Positions 17,224 to 26,879 of a stretch of 59,045 bases of DNA are shown piece after piece (position 1 is the stretch's first letter; the number at the start of each line of letters is the position of its first letter). The notes under the pieces were generated by a model that was given only the letters and a program-made list of their open reading frames with translations, did not search any database and was not told the DNA's origin. The position numbers and the translations under genes are program-made. Origin of the DNA: Ornatilinea sp. (GTDB lineage: Bacteria; Chloroflexota; Anaerolineae; Anaerolineales; Anaerolineaceae); contig JAHDQE010000051.1 in assembly GCA_018433975.1 (NCBI GenBank), forward strand, positions 1 to 59,045, given 5' to 3'.

Positions 17224-18141
17224 TTAAGCGGATGGTTTTGGCAGACCTGCTTTTGGGAAGCAGCAGGCAACCGTATAGGCGTTGCTGACGAGGTTCCCAA
17301 GCTCATAGCGCACCAGTTGTCCCAATAAAATGCCCACCTGATCCTCGTCTAAAGAGTAGGACTGCTGCAGCCAGGTGCTCATCTGTGCGGTGGCAATGTG
17401 AGCGGCCTGTTCAAGGGGTTTCATGTTGACGATAGTGTAAAGGAATTCATCATCCTCTCCGGCGGGCCACTGAAGCCCCAATTTGTGAACCTGAACCGAA
17501 AATGTAATATTGCAGGAGACCTCGATCCCGTTTCCGGTGATCTCTCCTGCGCCCTGAACGGCATGACCGTCTCCCATATAAAGATATCCGCCTTCCACAA
17601 ATACGGGTAGGTGAAGCGTGCTCCCGGCTGCGATTCTGGGATAATCCATATTCCCGCCGTAAATGCCGCAATCCCGGCTGGGAATGGTTTCGGCGGGGCT
17701 GTGGGCAACCCCGATGCTGCCCAGCACCGGCTTGAGGGGGATTTGAATATTGTGATTCGGGAAAAAACTACCCAGAGGCGTTGCAGTCTGCCGGTTGAGA
17801 TCAATCTGCCATGTGACATATTCCCTACGGCGTGCGGTGATGGGTAAAGGCGGATCCTGCATATAAGGATGGATGTCTTTGCAGGCAAACCCAAGCGTCC
17901 GGTTGGGTTGGAGGGTGTGGAGGGTTACACTCAGGGTGTCCCCGGGCATTGCTCCGGGAACGTAAAAAGGCCCAACCAGGGGGTTCGGTTGGCCAGCGAT
18001 CGGGTTCATGCTGGCATCCTGTCCATGGAAATCCGGAAAGCTGGTAGAAACGATGGTGCCCGGTTCGATGGAAATGACGGGTTGGGCAATATCATAGGCC
18101 AGATGAAAAGCCGTTGGGGAATATTGCAGAGCGGGTTTCAT
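17224..18141 (-). CDS. Acetamidase/formamidase family amidohydrolase
   Basis: This 305-residue protein belongs to the FmdA/AmdA family, which hydrolyses formamide, acetamide or similar short amides to ammonia and the acid. Recognisable segments are NPLVGPFYVPGAMPGDTL, the LGSIGVAHSPAE region, RDCGIYGGNMDYPRIAAGST with putative metal/active-site residues, and VFVEGGYLYMGDGHAVQGAGEI. Length is normal for the short bacterial type. It stands alone, convergent to the protease. Two decayed copies of its 3' end occur at 29357-29416 and 33808-34026. The physiological amide is unknown. Confidence 0.9.
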   Translation of the reverse strand: MKPALQYSPTAFHLAYDIAQPVISIEPGTIVSTSFPDFHGQDASMNPIAGQPNPLVGPFYVPGAMPGDTLSVTLHTLQPNRTLGFACKDIHPYMQDPPLPITARRREYVTWQIDLNRQTATPLGSFFPNHNIQIPLKPVLGSIGVAHSPAETIPSRDCGIYGGNMDYPRIAAGSTLHLPVFVEGGYLYMGDGHAVQGAGEITGNGIEVSCNITFSVQVHKLGLQWPAGEDDEFLYTIVNMKPLEQAAHIATAQMSTWLQQSYSLDEDQVGILLGQLVRYELGNLVSNAYTVACCFPKAGLPKPSA

Positions 18142-18269
18142 AGATCGATAGATTTTTTTGTCAGAGGTGTCTTGTTTGTTTTGGTGTCAGCCCCTGACTA
18201 CCTTTCAGAGATTGAAGAGTGATTAATGATTGAACGGGTATGCCGTTTTACGTTGGGAACATCGAAACT

Positions 18270-18366
18270 CATCGAAACAGATTCCCGGGCAAGCAGGTTG
18301 AGTACATTAATTTCGGCTGCCCCGGTATTTAATGAAAGCGATGTTAGAACAGACGGCATCGGTGGG
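18270..18366 (-). pseudogene. Remnant of an mvaD 5' end
   Basis: Read on the minus strand from about 18345 this encodes NIAFIKYRGSRN and then a stop. After a one-base shift it continues as NVLNLLARESVSMSFD. The intact mvaD product reads NIAFIKYWGNRNNELNL and ASGSLSMNLG at the same place. The DNA also matches clearly (for example CGGTATTTAATGAA against CAGTATTTAATGAA). The reading frame is broken by an inserted base and nothing beyond ~35 codons is left. It lies in the gap between the acetamidase gene and the FG-GAP gene; the rest of that gap (18142-18522) shows nothing else. Confidence 0.8.
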
Positions 18367-18522
18367 CAGAGACTAGAAAGGGCGTGACAACAACCTCTTG
18401 TGATTCTCGATGGCAAGTGTACCATGAACATCCAAAAATTCCGGTATAAGAAACGGGTTGCCTGTCCCTGCTTTCCGGTTTTATTGTGCAGTCTTTTCTA
18501 TATTTGTTTCGGAAAATTTTTA

Positions 18523-19908
18523 TTATGGATTGTTATCCGCGAATATTCCCCGGCCATCGTTCCACCATACTTGATAGTCGCCTTCATTTCTTCCCGTAAA
18601 AATATCCTGATCCCCATCTCCATCGAAATCGGCTACTGTCACACCGGTATCCTCTCGATATTTAAAGCGTACATCTGAGCGACTGAATACTCCCTGTCCA
18701 TTGTTCCACCAGATTTCTGCGCCCCAAACTCTGGCAAGCAGTGCGTCCAGATCCCCATCTTCATCCAAATCGACAAGGAATACTGCTTGGGTTCTGATGC
18801 TGCCGTAAGGCAAATATATTCCCAGCAGCTTTTCGGCTGCGGTTGAAAACTCCGCTTGTAATTTGGTCTTTACCGTCTGTATTGCCTCAAAGGATTGCTC
18901 TGATGGAAAGAAAATAGGCTCGCTGTTCTCTGTTGACTTGCTTTGATTGATCCATAAGCTTGCTCCGGTGTTTGTGCCCACTAACGCATCCAAACGACAG
19001 TCCCCATTCACGTCTCCTAATGCGACCGAAGTACTGTCCATGTTGCCCAGCGTCTGGTCAGAAGCTGTCAGACCACCCTTTCCGTCGTTCAGCAGGATCA
19101 AATCGTTCCACGAAGGGATGGTTCCCATGGTTGGCTTCCCCACCGCTGCGAATACATCCAGATCTCCATCCTCATCGAGATCCCCCAGCGCTGCCTGCCG
19201 GATAGGTCGCCCATCCAGAAAATCCAACGGGATGACATGCCCTGTATAAAAATGATTCAGTTTGTAATCATTGATCCATACCCAGGACAAAGATGGTGCA
19301 TTGAAAGAGCCATCCCCGGCTTTCCATGGGTCTATCCCGTAACAACAGCCTGCCACAAATACATCCATCCAGCCATCCCCATTTAAATCGCCGGTTGAGA
19401 TCGTCCCGCCCATATCTCGATAACCTTTGTCATAACCGGGGGGTGAATTGATCCCGCAGCTTGAGAGAAATGTACCTGCCTGACCCGCTTGTAGCCCACT
19501 CTGGTTTATCCATAGTCGAATCGCAAAATCCTGGGTAAATATGTCTATATCCCCATCTTGATCGACGTCTTCTGCTCCTGCAGTGAATCCTGTAAAGGGA
19601 TTTCTCTCTGTTTCCTGGTTGCGAACAAGTTCAAACAACCGGTTCCCCTGGTTGACCCATATGCCAATCCCTGCCCAGGAAAGATCTATCTTTTCCCAAC
19701 GAGTGTGGCTGATGATCACATCCAGGTCACCATCCGCTTCCCAATCCGCAACCTGGGCCCAATTCTTGAACGGCCCTTTGGTCTCTATATATCCCAGATT
19801 GAACCAGATACAGAGCAGGAAACACGACAACAGTGCAAAGATACCGGCAAAAATTACTCCCTTGCGTACCACTGGCGACGAGAACAGCGAAATCTCACTC
19901 TGACTCAT
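18523..19908 (-). CDS. Membrane-anchored FG-GAP/VCBS seven-repeat propeller protein
   Basis: This 461-residue protein has one N-terminal TM/signal segment (about 14-36) followed by repeats carrying calcium-type loops of the form DxDxDGDxD. Seven are visible (DWEADGDLD, DVDQDGDID, DLNGDGWMD, DLDEDGDLD, DVNGDCRLD, DLDEDGDLD, DFDGDGDQD), fitting a seven-bladed beta-propeller. Aromatic WxNQ/WWNDG motifs recur between the loops. Such proteins are surface-exposed binders of ligands or polysaccharides; no enzyme motif is present. The start at 19908 is chosen because AGGAGG lies six bases upstream; an in-frame extension of 17 residues is possible but lacks a ribosome site. Confidence 0.82.
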   Translation of the reverse strand: MSQSEISLFSSPVVRKGVIFAGIFALLSCFLLCIWFNLGYIETKGPFKNWAQVADWEADGDLDVIISHTRWEKIDLSWAGIGIWVNQGNRLFELVRNQETERNPFTGFTAGAEDVDQDGDIDIFTQDFAIRLWINQSGLQAGQAGTFLSSCGINSPPGYDKGYRDMGGTISTGDLNGDGWMDVFVAGCCYGIDPWKAGDGSFNAPSLSWVWINDYKLNHFYTGHVIPLDFLDGRPIRQAALGDLDEDGDLDVFAAVGKPTMGTIPSWNDLILLNDGKGGLTASDQTLGNMDSTSVALGDVNGDCRLDALVGTNTGASLWINQSKSTENSEPIFFPSEQSFEAIQTVKTKLQAEFSTAAEKLLGIYLPYGSIRTQAVFLVDLDEDGDLDALLARVWGAEIWWNNGQGVFSRSDVRFKYREDTGVTVADFDGDGDQDIFTGRNEGDYQVWWNDGRGIFADNNP

Positions 19909-20569
19909 CCCGGACCTCCTCATTTGCATCTTAACAACTGCACCACTGGTGCATAACAATCCTGTAAGCAGCTCATTGCCCGGTTCGGTTAACAGATGCC
20001 TTTTAAGTTTCTAAGATAGACATGCTCCTCTTGTATAGGATTCTACACCGAAATGTTTGTAGGGAAAATAACGTGCTGCATCTTAGAATCGTACCTTGAG
20101 AGTAAAAAATGCGATTGCTATAAATTCAGGTAGATTTTGTAGTGTTTTTAGACGAATATTGCTAAAATGGTTAAACCGAATGGATTGATTCCCAGTCTGA
20201 TGGGTTGGTGATCAGCGGAGGTTCTGGAAAGCGAAATGTGCAGGAAAAGTTTTCCTATATAATGTTAAGAGGTGAATAAATACCTTATTAAATTGAGTTC
20301 ATATTTTGGGTCAACGGTACGATAGATTTAGTGTCTGATTTTCAGTTGGAATTAGTTCAATTGGTATTTGACCTTTACTGTTCTCCTTTGTAAATGACTT
20401 ACAATGGTTTCATGGGATATTCGGTAATTTATCAAATAATTGATTATATAATGTCATGTATCCCACTCCTTAGGTACTATTCGAAAGTAATTTTTTAAGG
20501 AACATAGTTAACCACCTTAACTGAAGTTTTATTTTTTGTAATCTCCCTATTGTTAAGGAGCAGATTGGT
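19909..20569. other. AT-rich divergent intergenic region
   Basis: This is 661 bases between the minus-strand FG-GAP gene and the plus-strand sensor operon. No coding sequence, tRNA or repeat was recognised. A fair promoter-like element for the operon is TTGACC (20368-20373), a 17-base spacer, and TAAATG (20391-20396). A ribosome site TAAGGAG precedes the sensor ATG. The length leaves room for regulatory sites that I cannot identify. Confidence 0.4.
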
Positions 20570-23500
20570 ATGAAATCACATTCCCCCAATTTCAATAAGA
20601 TGAAGCGTCTGTGGAATATACCGGGCTGGATTCTAATTTTCCTCTTTAGCCTCATCGCATTTGTCTTGGTAGTTGGGGGAATAAGATTTTACCGCAACCA
20701 GGCACAATCCATTCGTGAAGTTAAAATCAATGAACTTAAATCAATTGCTGAACTGAAAATCAATCAACTTGTCCAGTGGAAAAAAGAACGGCTGTCTGAT
20801 GCCCGGTTAAATTCTTCAGATCCTTTTATGAATCAGGTTGTTAATCAATGGGTTTTAGAACCGAATGATATTGCCTCGGAAACTGATATTGAGGCACGGT
20901 TACAACTGTTGATGGATTTACATGATTACCGGAATGTGTTTTTGACCACTCCGGATGGCCATCTGCTATTTTCATTGGATCCGTCCATAAAAGAGGTGGA
21001 GTCTGACATACAACTGCTGGCTGTGCAGTCAGTAACCGCGGGAGAACCCCTGCTTGGGAATTTCTATCGTAGTTCAGATACACATCAAATCTTCCTTGAC
21101 GTAGCGTCTACTATAGATAATGAGGATGGACAGCCTGTGGCAGTGCTCATCCTGCAGGTAGATCCGGAGAAATACCTTTACCCATTAATCCAATCCTGGC
21201 CTACTCCCAGCCAAAGTGCGGAGACTCTGATCATACGCCAGGATGGTGAAGATGTTTTGTTTCTCAATACACTGCGGCATAATAACGCTTCGCCCATGAC
21301 ACTCCGGATTCCCATGACCAAGACAAATGTTCCGGCTGTTGCGGCAGTACTGGGCCAAACGGGGGAGTTTGATGGAGTTGATTACCGCGGTGTAAATGTG
21401 GCGGCTGAGATTTTACCTATTCCTGGTACGCCCTGGTTTATGATTGCCAAAATAGATACTGTGGAGATGCTCTCGGAAGTCCGCACGTTGGGATGGGCGG
21501 TGCTGTTGTTTGTTGCTCTCTCAATGTTGATGACTGCGGTGCTTGGCGCTTACACTTTTAATTATCGCCAGCGGTTGCTTTACCGAACTTTGTTCCGTGC
21601 AGAGCAAGAGCGTACAGAGGCGCAAGAAGAAACTCGGATAACGCTCTACAGCATTGGCGATGGTGTCATCACAACTGACAAGGATGGGAATGTGACCCGC
21701 ATTAATCCTGCTGCTGAAAACCTGACCGGCTGGAGCGAGGCTGAAGCTAAGGGCAAGCCCCTAGTAGAAGTTTTTCAAATTATCAACGAAATGTCCCGGC
21801 TTGAAGTTGAAAATCCGGTGGAACGCGTGCTGCGTGAGGGGCAGGTTGTTGGATTAGCCAATCACACCTTGCTGATTGCTCGTGATGGCACCGAACGGCC
21901 GATTGCCGACAGCGGCGCCCCGATTAAGAATGAGAGAGGGAATATCAATGGCGTTGTGCTGGTTTTCCGCGACCAGACACAGGAACGTGCTGCACTAAAA
22001 GAACTTGCATTGCTTAACTATACAATCTCTACCAGTCTGAACGAAATTTTCCTGTTCGATAGCGAAACGCTGTGCTTCAGATTCGTCAATGATGGTGGAT
22101 TGAAGAATCTGGGATATAGTATGGATCAAATGCGAACAATGACTCCATTGGATATCAAGCCTGAGTTTACTCTGGAAACGTTCCAACAGATGCTTCAACC
22201 TTTAGTGGAGCACAAGAAATCAGTGTTGGTAGTTGAAGCTGTTCATCGACGGGCAGATGGAAGTTATTATCCAATAGAAGCACACTTGCAATTGTTTGAA
22301 TATGAAAACGAGCGGGTTTTTCTGACCGTTGTTAATGACATAACCGAACGCAAACGGGCAGAGAAAATATTACGAGAGAGCGAGGCACGCTTCAGGGCAA
22401 TCATTGAACAGTCATTTGACGGTGTTTTAGTTCTGGATGAAGCGCTGCGTATCGTTGAATGGAATACAGCACAGACCAAGATATTTGGTTTTACCCGAGA
22501 GGAGATGATGGGTAAAGCTTTATGGGATTACCAGTTTGCTACTGTGCCGGACGAACAAAAGTCGCCAGAGCTTCTCGATACTTTGAAAGAACAAATGCTT
22601 GATGCCGTTAATACAAGGGATTTCTTCCGTGTCGATTTACTCGATACGCGAAAAGTACAGACCAAGGATGGCAGTTATAAGATGATCCAGGTCTCGTCTT
22701 TTTCAATTGAAGTTTCCGGGGGAAAATTGTATTGTTCCATTATACGGGATATTACAGCAGAACAAGCGGCTGAACAAAATTATCAGATGCTCTTTCGGGA
22801 AATGTTGGATGGATTTGCAATGCATGAAATCATTTTGGATCACAAGGGAACTCCTGCAGACTATCGTTTCATCTCTGTCAACCCGGCGTTTGAACGAATG
22901 ACGGGACTAAAGGACGCGGATATCAGGGGACGAACTGTTCTGGAAGTGCTGCCCGGAACGGAGCAGTACTGGATTGATATTTATGGACAGGTTGCGCTAA
23001 CCGGAAAACCGGCATTTTTTGAAAATTACGCCCGGGAATTGGGTAAATATTTTGAAGTAACCGCTTTTCACTCTGCACCTAACCAGTTTGCAACCATTTT
23101 TACGGATATTACAGAGCGCAAACGGGCGGAGATTTCCTTGAAATCGGCTTACACAAAATTGGAGGCGCTGTGGGGCGTTGCAGCAATCAATGAAACCCGT
23201 ATTGAGGCCATCTCCGATCATATCTTGACCACGCTTGCTCAAATGACCGGCAGTGAATATGGTTTCTATGGCTTTGTTGATCCAAATGAGGAAATTTTGA
23301 CGATCCATTCCTGGACTGGAGATGCAATGAAAGACTGCTCAATTGTTGATAAACCACAGCATTTTCCTGTAGATGAAGCCGGGATATGGGCAGAAGCGAT
23401 CCGGCGCAGAGAACCGCTTATTCTGAATGATTATTCTGCTCCCGACGCAGCTAAAAAGGGGCTGCCGGATGGGCATGTTACTCTGACCAATTTGTTGGTA

Positions 23501-24184
23501 GTGCCTCATTTTTCACATGGAAAAATTACGACTGTTGCGGCCGTGGCAAACCGCTTAGAAGACTATAATGCAGACGATATTGCTCAAATTAACACTTTTC
23601 TGATTAGTGTTCAAGCCCTTGTTGACAGCAAATTGGCAGAAAAAGCACTGCTCGAGAGTGAGGATAAATTCCGGTATGTGTTTGACCATTCTGTTATCGG
23701 AAAATCACTTACTCGCCCTTCCGGTGAGATTGATGTGAATAAGGCTTTCTGTGAGATGCTTGGGTACACAGAGGAAGAACTCCAGAATAAAAAATGGCAA
23801 GAAATTACTCATCCGGATGATATTGCGCTGGCTCAAATAGCGATTGATTCGCTCCTCTTGGGTGAAAAGGAGTCGGTTCGTTTCAATAAAAGGTATCTTC
23901 ATAAGAATGGCACTGTAGTATGGGCGGATGTAAGCACTTCTTTACGTTGCGATGAAGCAGGAGAACCGCTTTATTTTGTGACGGCCATTGTTAATATTAC
24001 CGAACGCAAACAGCAGGAGATGCAGTTAAAGGAACAGGTTGAAGAGTTACGCCGCTGGCATAAAATTACTCTGGGGCGTGAGAATCGAATTTTGGAGCTT
24101 AAAAGTGAGGTGAATAAGGCGCTGATTGAAGCCGGGAAGTCTCCGCGCTATGCCAGCGCCCAGGAGAACTCTGCTGATGAATAA
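20570..24184 (+). CDS. Membrane multi-sensor protein: extracytoplasmic domain, five PAS, one GAF, no kinase
   Basis: This 1204-residue protein has TM1 (about 20-40), a ~265-residue extracytoplasmic domain resembling a double Cache fold, TM2 (about 308-328), PAS1 (355-470), PAS2 (478-595), PAS3 (605-730), PAS4 (735-850), a GAF domain of the GAF_2 type (870-1030) and PAS5 (1040-1165). Several PAS units end in the usual DITERKRAE hinge. The tail LGRENRILELKSEVNKALIEAG is a coiled segment typical of such sensors. There is no HisKA, HATPase, GGDEF or HD domain, so it must signal through a partner. The next gene, a histidine kinase, overlaps its end by eight bases, which makes that kinase the obvious candidate. 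Confidence 0.85.
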   Translation: MKSHSPNFNKMKRLWNIPGWILIFLFSLIAFVLVVGGIRFYRNQAQSIREVKINELKSIAELKINQLVQWKKERLSDARLNSSDPFMNQVVNQWVLEPNDIASETDIEARLQLLMDLHDYRNVFLTTPDGHLLFSLDPSIKEVESDIQLLAVQSVTAGEPLLGNFYRSSDTHQIFLDVASTIDNEDGQPVAVLILQVDPEKYLYPLIQSWPTPSQSAETLIIRQDGEDVLFLNTLRHNNASPMTLRIPMTKTNVPAVAAVLGQTGEFDGVDYRGVNVAAEILPIPGTPWFMIAKIDTVEMLSEVRTLGWAVLLFVALSMLMTAVLGAYTFNYRQRLLYRTLFRAEQERTEAQEETRITLYSIGDGVITTDKDGNVTRINPAAENLTGWSEAEAKGKPLVEVFQIINEMSRLEVENPVERVLREGQVVGLANHTLLIARDGTERPIADSGAPIKNERGNINGVVLVFRDQTQERAALKELALLNYTISTSLNEIFLFDSETLCFRFVNDGGLKNLGYSMDQMRTMTPLDIKPEFTLETFQQMLQPLVEHKKSVLVVEAVHRRADGSYYPIEAHLQLFEYENERVFLTVVNDITERKRAEKILRESEARFRAIIEQSFDGVLVLDEALRIVEWNTAQTKIFGFTREEMMGKALWDYQFATVPDEQKSPELLDTLKEQMLDAVNTRDFFRVDLLDTRKVQTKDGSYKMIQVSSFSIEVSGGKLYCSIIRDITAEQAAEQNYQMLFREMLDGFAMHEIILDHKGTPADYRFISVNPAFERMTGLKDADIRGRTVLEVLPGTEQYWIDIYGQVALTGKPAFFENYARELGKYFEVTAFHSAPNQFATIFTDITERKRAEISLKSAYTKLEALWGVAAINETRIEAISDHILTTLAQMTGSEYGFYGFVDPNEEILTIHSWTGDAMKDCSIVDKPQHFPVDEAGIWAEAIRRREPLILNDYSAPDAAKKGLPDGHVTLTNLLVVPHFSHGKITTVAAVANRLEDYNADDIAQINTFLISVQALVDSKLAEKALLESEDKFRYVFDHSVIGKSLTRPSGEIDVNKAFCEMLGYTEEELQNKKWQEITHPDDIALAQIAIDSLLLGEKESVRFNKRYLHKNGTVVWADVSTSLRCDEAGEPLYFVTAIVNITERKQQEMQLKEQVEELRRWHKITLGRENRILELKSEVNKALIEAGKSPRYASAQENSADE

Positions 24185-26435
24185 GTTGTTCTTCCTTGAC
24201 CTGACGCATAATATTTCTTTGTTGTTGGCGACGGCCTTGCTGTTTGATCTTGCCGTTGGCCACAAGCAGATTAAAAGGTTTGAGTTCTGGAAAGTACCTT
24301 TGGGGGGGCTTCTGGGTGGAATTGGAATTACTTTAATGTTGACCCCCTGGATCTATTCACCTGGAATCATTTTTGATACCCGGTCGGTCCTGTTGGGAGT
24401 ATCGGGATTGTTTTTTGGTACCATCCCTACCGTGATTGCAATGGCGATGACTGCCGCATTTCGTTTTTATCAAGGGGGAGCGGCCGTTGGGATGGGAGTC
24501 AGCGTGATCCTGATGACAGGCACTCTGGGCATTTTATGGCGGCATCTGCTGCATAAACCTTTGGATGAGATCAGTGGATGGGAGCTTTATCTGTTCGGTT
24601 TGATCATCCATATTGTTATGCTGGCATGTACTTTTATCTTGCCCTATGAAACCGCTTTGCAGGTACTGGGAAGCATCAGTCTTCCCGTTATGTTGATCTA
24701 CCCTTTGGGAACTTTGTTGTTAGGATTGCTGTTGAGGAATAGATTACGCCAGGATCGAACTACCAGCAATTTGCGAGAGAGTGAAGAACGACTGCGGTTG
24801 ACGGCAGCGGAATTGGAAAAAAGCGAAAAACAATACCGTCTGCTGACGGAGAACATCAAGGATGTGGTTTGGGTATTGGATGCCGAAACAATGCGTTTTC
24901 GTTATGTCAGCCCTTCGGTGGAAAGACTGCGGGGGTACGCCCCGGAAGAGATCCTTGCAGAACCGATAACGCATGCGCTTACTATTGAGGACAGAGAATC
25001 AAAGATCAAGCTTATCCGCGGCAGGACAGAAGATCTTTTGATGGGTAAAGAACCCCCCGAAAAATTTTATACCAATGAGGTTGAGCAGCCTTGTAAAGAT
25101 GGCTCCCGCGTCTGGACAGAAGTGGTCACCAGTTATTACATCAACCCGGAGAACGGCCGGGTAGAAGTGCGGGGGGTTACTCGGGATATTGCCCAGCGTA
25201 AACAAGTGGAAGAAAAGCTTTTACAGGAAAAAATATTTTCGGATGCGATCCTTGCCAGTGTTCCCGGATTGCTTTACCTTTATGATGAAGAGGGTTATTT
25301 GTTGCGTTGGAATAAACAGCATGAGGAAATAACCGGATATTCATCCGAAGAATTGGACCACTTTTATCTTTTTGACTGGTATAAAGGTGAACCGGAAGAT
25401 ATTGAGCGGATTTCACAGGGGGTTCAGAGAGCTCTGACAGAAGGTTTCGCTACAGCGGAAGGCAATTTGATCATCAAAGATGGCTCTAAAATACTATTTG
25501 ACTTCACTGCATCCAGGCTTGAAATTGGAGGTAAAGTTTATTTTACCGGGATAGGAATTGATATCACCGAGCGCAGGAAGGCTGAAGAAAAAATGCGTGC
25601 GACTCAGGCGGAACTGCAGCGATTGTTGGCAGAAACTGAGCAGTCCCGCCAGGCTTTGTTAAGCTTGCTCGAAGATCAAAAACTTGCAGAGGAAAAAATT
25701 AATCGGCTTAACGCCGAATTGGAACAGCGCGTACAGGATCGTACTGCTCAGCTTGAGGCTGCAAATAAAGAACTGGAAGCCTTTGCTTATTCGGTATCGC
25801 ATGATTTGCGAGCTCCTTTACGTGCCCTGGACGGCTTCAGTGGTGTTTTGTTAAAGGATTATCAGGAACAATTGGATGTGCAGGGCCGACACTACCTGGT
25901 GCGGGTGCAGGAAGCTTCGCGGCGAATGGGACAGTTGATTGAAGACCTGCTCAACCTTTCGCGAGTGACCCGCCGCGAGATGAATCGGGATCAGGTGAAC
26001 TTGAGCAAGATGGCGTTGAATATTGCTGCAGAAATGCAAGAACAGGATCTAAAACGCCGGGTGGAATTTGATATCGCTCCGGGCCTGATAGCTTACGCCG
26101 ATCCAAATTTAATGCAGATTGTTATGGGAAACCTGTTGCATAATGCCTATAAATTTACTAACCATTGTGAACAAGCCTGTATTCAAATAGGTGTAGAGAG
26201 ACAAGAGGATGAACTGGTTTATTTTGTGCGTGATAATGGCGTAGGCTTTGATATGGCTTATGCCGATAAACTTTTTACCCCATTTCAGCGTCTGCATAGT
26301 ATGCAGGAATTTCCCGGTACCGGTATCGGATTGGTTACCGTACAGCGCATTATTTCCCGCCATGGTGGACGTATCTGGACGGAAGCGGCCCCAGATCAGG
26401 GCGCGACTTTTTATTTTACCCTGGGAGAAGTTTGA
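24177..26435 (+). CDS. 5TM-PAS-PAS sensor histidine kinase
   Basis: This 752-residue kinase has an N-terminal membrane region of the 5TM-5TMR_LYT type (about 5-190; LLGGIGITLMLTPW and GTIPTVIAMAMTAAFRFYQGG are characteristic), two PAS domains (about 222-342 and 350-468) and a coiled coil (468-530). HisKA follows with H542 in FAYSVSHDLRAPLRAL, then a HATPase domain with the N box (MGNLLHNAYKFTN) and G boxes (DNGVGFDMAY, GTGIGLVTV). The kinase core resembles phytochrome-type HWE/His kinases that pair with small Rcp-like receivers, which is exactly the next gene. The ATG at 24177 is chosen for the short overlap with the sensor gene. Confidence 0.9.
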   Translation: MNKLFFLDLTHNISLLLATALLFDLAVGHKQIKRFEFWKVPLGGLLGGIGITLMLTPWIYSPGIIFDTRSVLLGVSGLFFGTIPTVIAMAMTAAFRFYQGGAAVGMGVSVILMTGTLGILWRHLLHKPLDEISGWELYLFGLIIHIVMLACTFILPYETALQVLGSISLPVMLIYPLGTLLLGLLLRNRLRQDRTTSNLRESEERLRLTAAELEKSEKQYRLLTENIKDVVWVLDAETMRFRYVSPSVERLRGYAPEEILAEPITHALTIEDRESKIKLIRGRTEDLLMGKEPPEKFYTNEVEQPCKDGSRVWTEVVTSYYINPENGRVEVRGVTRDIAQRKQVEEKLLQEKIFSDAILASVPGLLYLYDEEGYLLRWNKQHEEITGYSSEELDHFYLFDWYKGEPEDIERISQGVQRALTEGFATAEGNLIIKDGSKILFDFTASRLEIGGKVYFTGIGIDITERRKAEEKMRATQAELQRLLAETEQSRQALLSLLEDQKLAEEKINRLNAELEQRVQDRTAQLEAANKELEAFAYSVSHDLRAPLRALDGFSGVLLKDYQEQLDVQGRHYLVRVQEASRRMGQLIEDLLNLSRVTRREMNRDQVNLSKMALNIAAEMQEQDLKRRVEFDIAPGLIAYADPNLMQIVMGNLLHNAYKFTNHCEQACIQIGVERQEDELVYFVRDNGVGFDMAYADKLFTPFQRLHSMQEFPGTGIGLVTVQRIISRHGGRIWTEAAPDQGATFYFTLGEV

Positions 26436-26878
26436 TGAAAGAAAAAACCATTTTGCTGGTAGAAGATAATCCCGATGATGAAGAACTGACTTTGATGGCT
26501 TTGGAACAGAGCCATATATTGAATAAGGTCGTTGTTGCCCATGATGGTGTGGAAGCTTTGGATTATCTGTTTGGAACCGGAAAATATGCCGGGGCCAAAG
26601 CCCCAGAGTTACCTCAGATTGTCCTGCTTGATTTAAAGCTGCCCAAACTAAGTGGAATGGAGGTCTTGCAGCAGATGCGTGCTAACTCACGCACACAAGT
26701 TATTCCGGTAGTTATTCTGACTTCTTCCAGCGAAGAAGAAGATATTCTTTCCAGCTATCGCCTGGGTGCCAATAGCTATGTGCGTAAGCCGGTGGAATTC
26801 CAACGTTTTGCCGAAGCGGTGCAGCAGTTAAGTCTCTACTGGTTGTTGATCAATCAGTCTCCCCCTCAACATTTATAG
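26435..26878 (+). CDS. Single-domain response regulator (Rcp-like receiver)
   Basis: This 147-residue receiver has no output domain. The acidic pair is in LLVEDNPDDEE (about 7-17), the phospho-acceptor is D66 in VLLDLKLPK, the Ser/Thr is in VVILTSSSEEED, and the lysine is in YVRKPVEF. This is the Rcp1-like subfamily, which accepts phosphate from phytochrome-type kinases and relays it. The ATG overlaps the kinase stop by one base (TGATG), so kinase and receiver are coupled and very likely cognate. Confidence 0.93.
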   Translation: MKEKTILLVEDNPDDEELTLMALEQSHILNKVVVAHDGVEALDYLFGTGKYAGAKAPELPQIVLLDLKLPKLSGMEVLQQMRANSRTQVIPVVILTSSSEEEDILSSYRLGANSYVRKPVEFQRFAEAVQQLSLYWLLINQSPPQHL

Positions 26879-26879
26879 G

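Noticed and set aside
18523..19908. Repeated GAT/CCATC-type patterns that might suggest a CRISPR or tandem DNA repeat
   Set aside because: The periodicity comes from the codons of the DxDxDGD calcium loops; spacing is irregular and there are no constant repeats with unique spacers.
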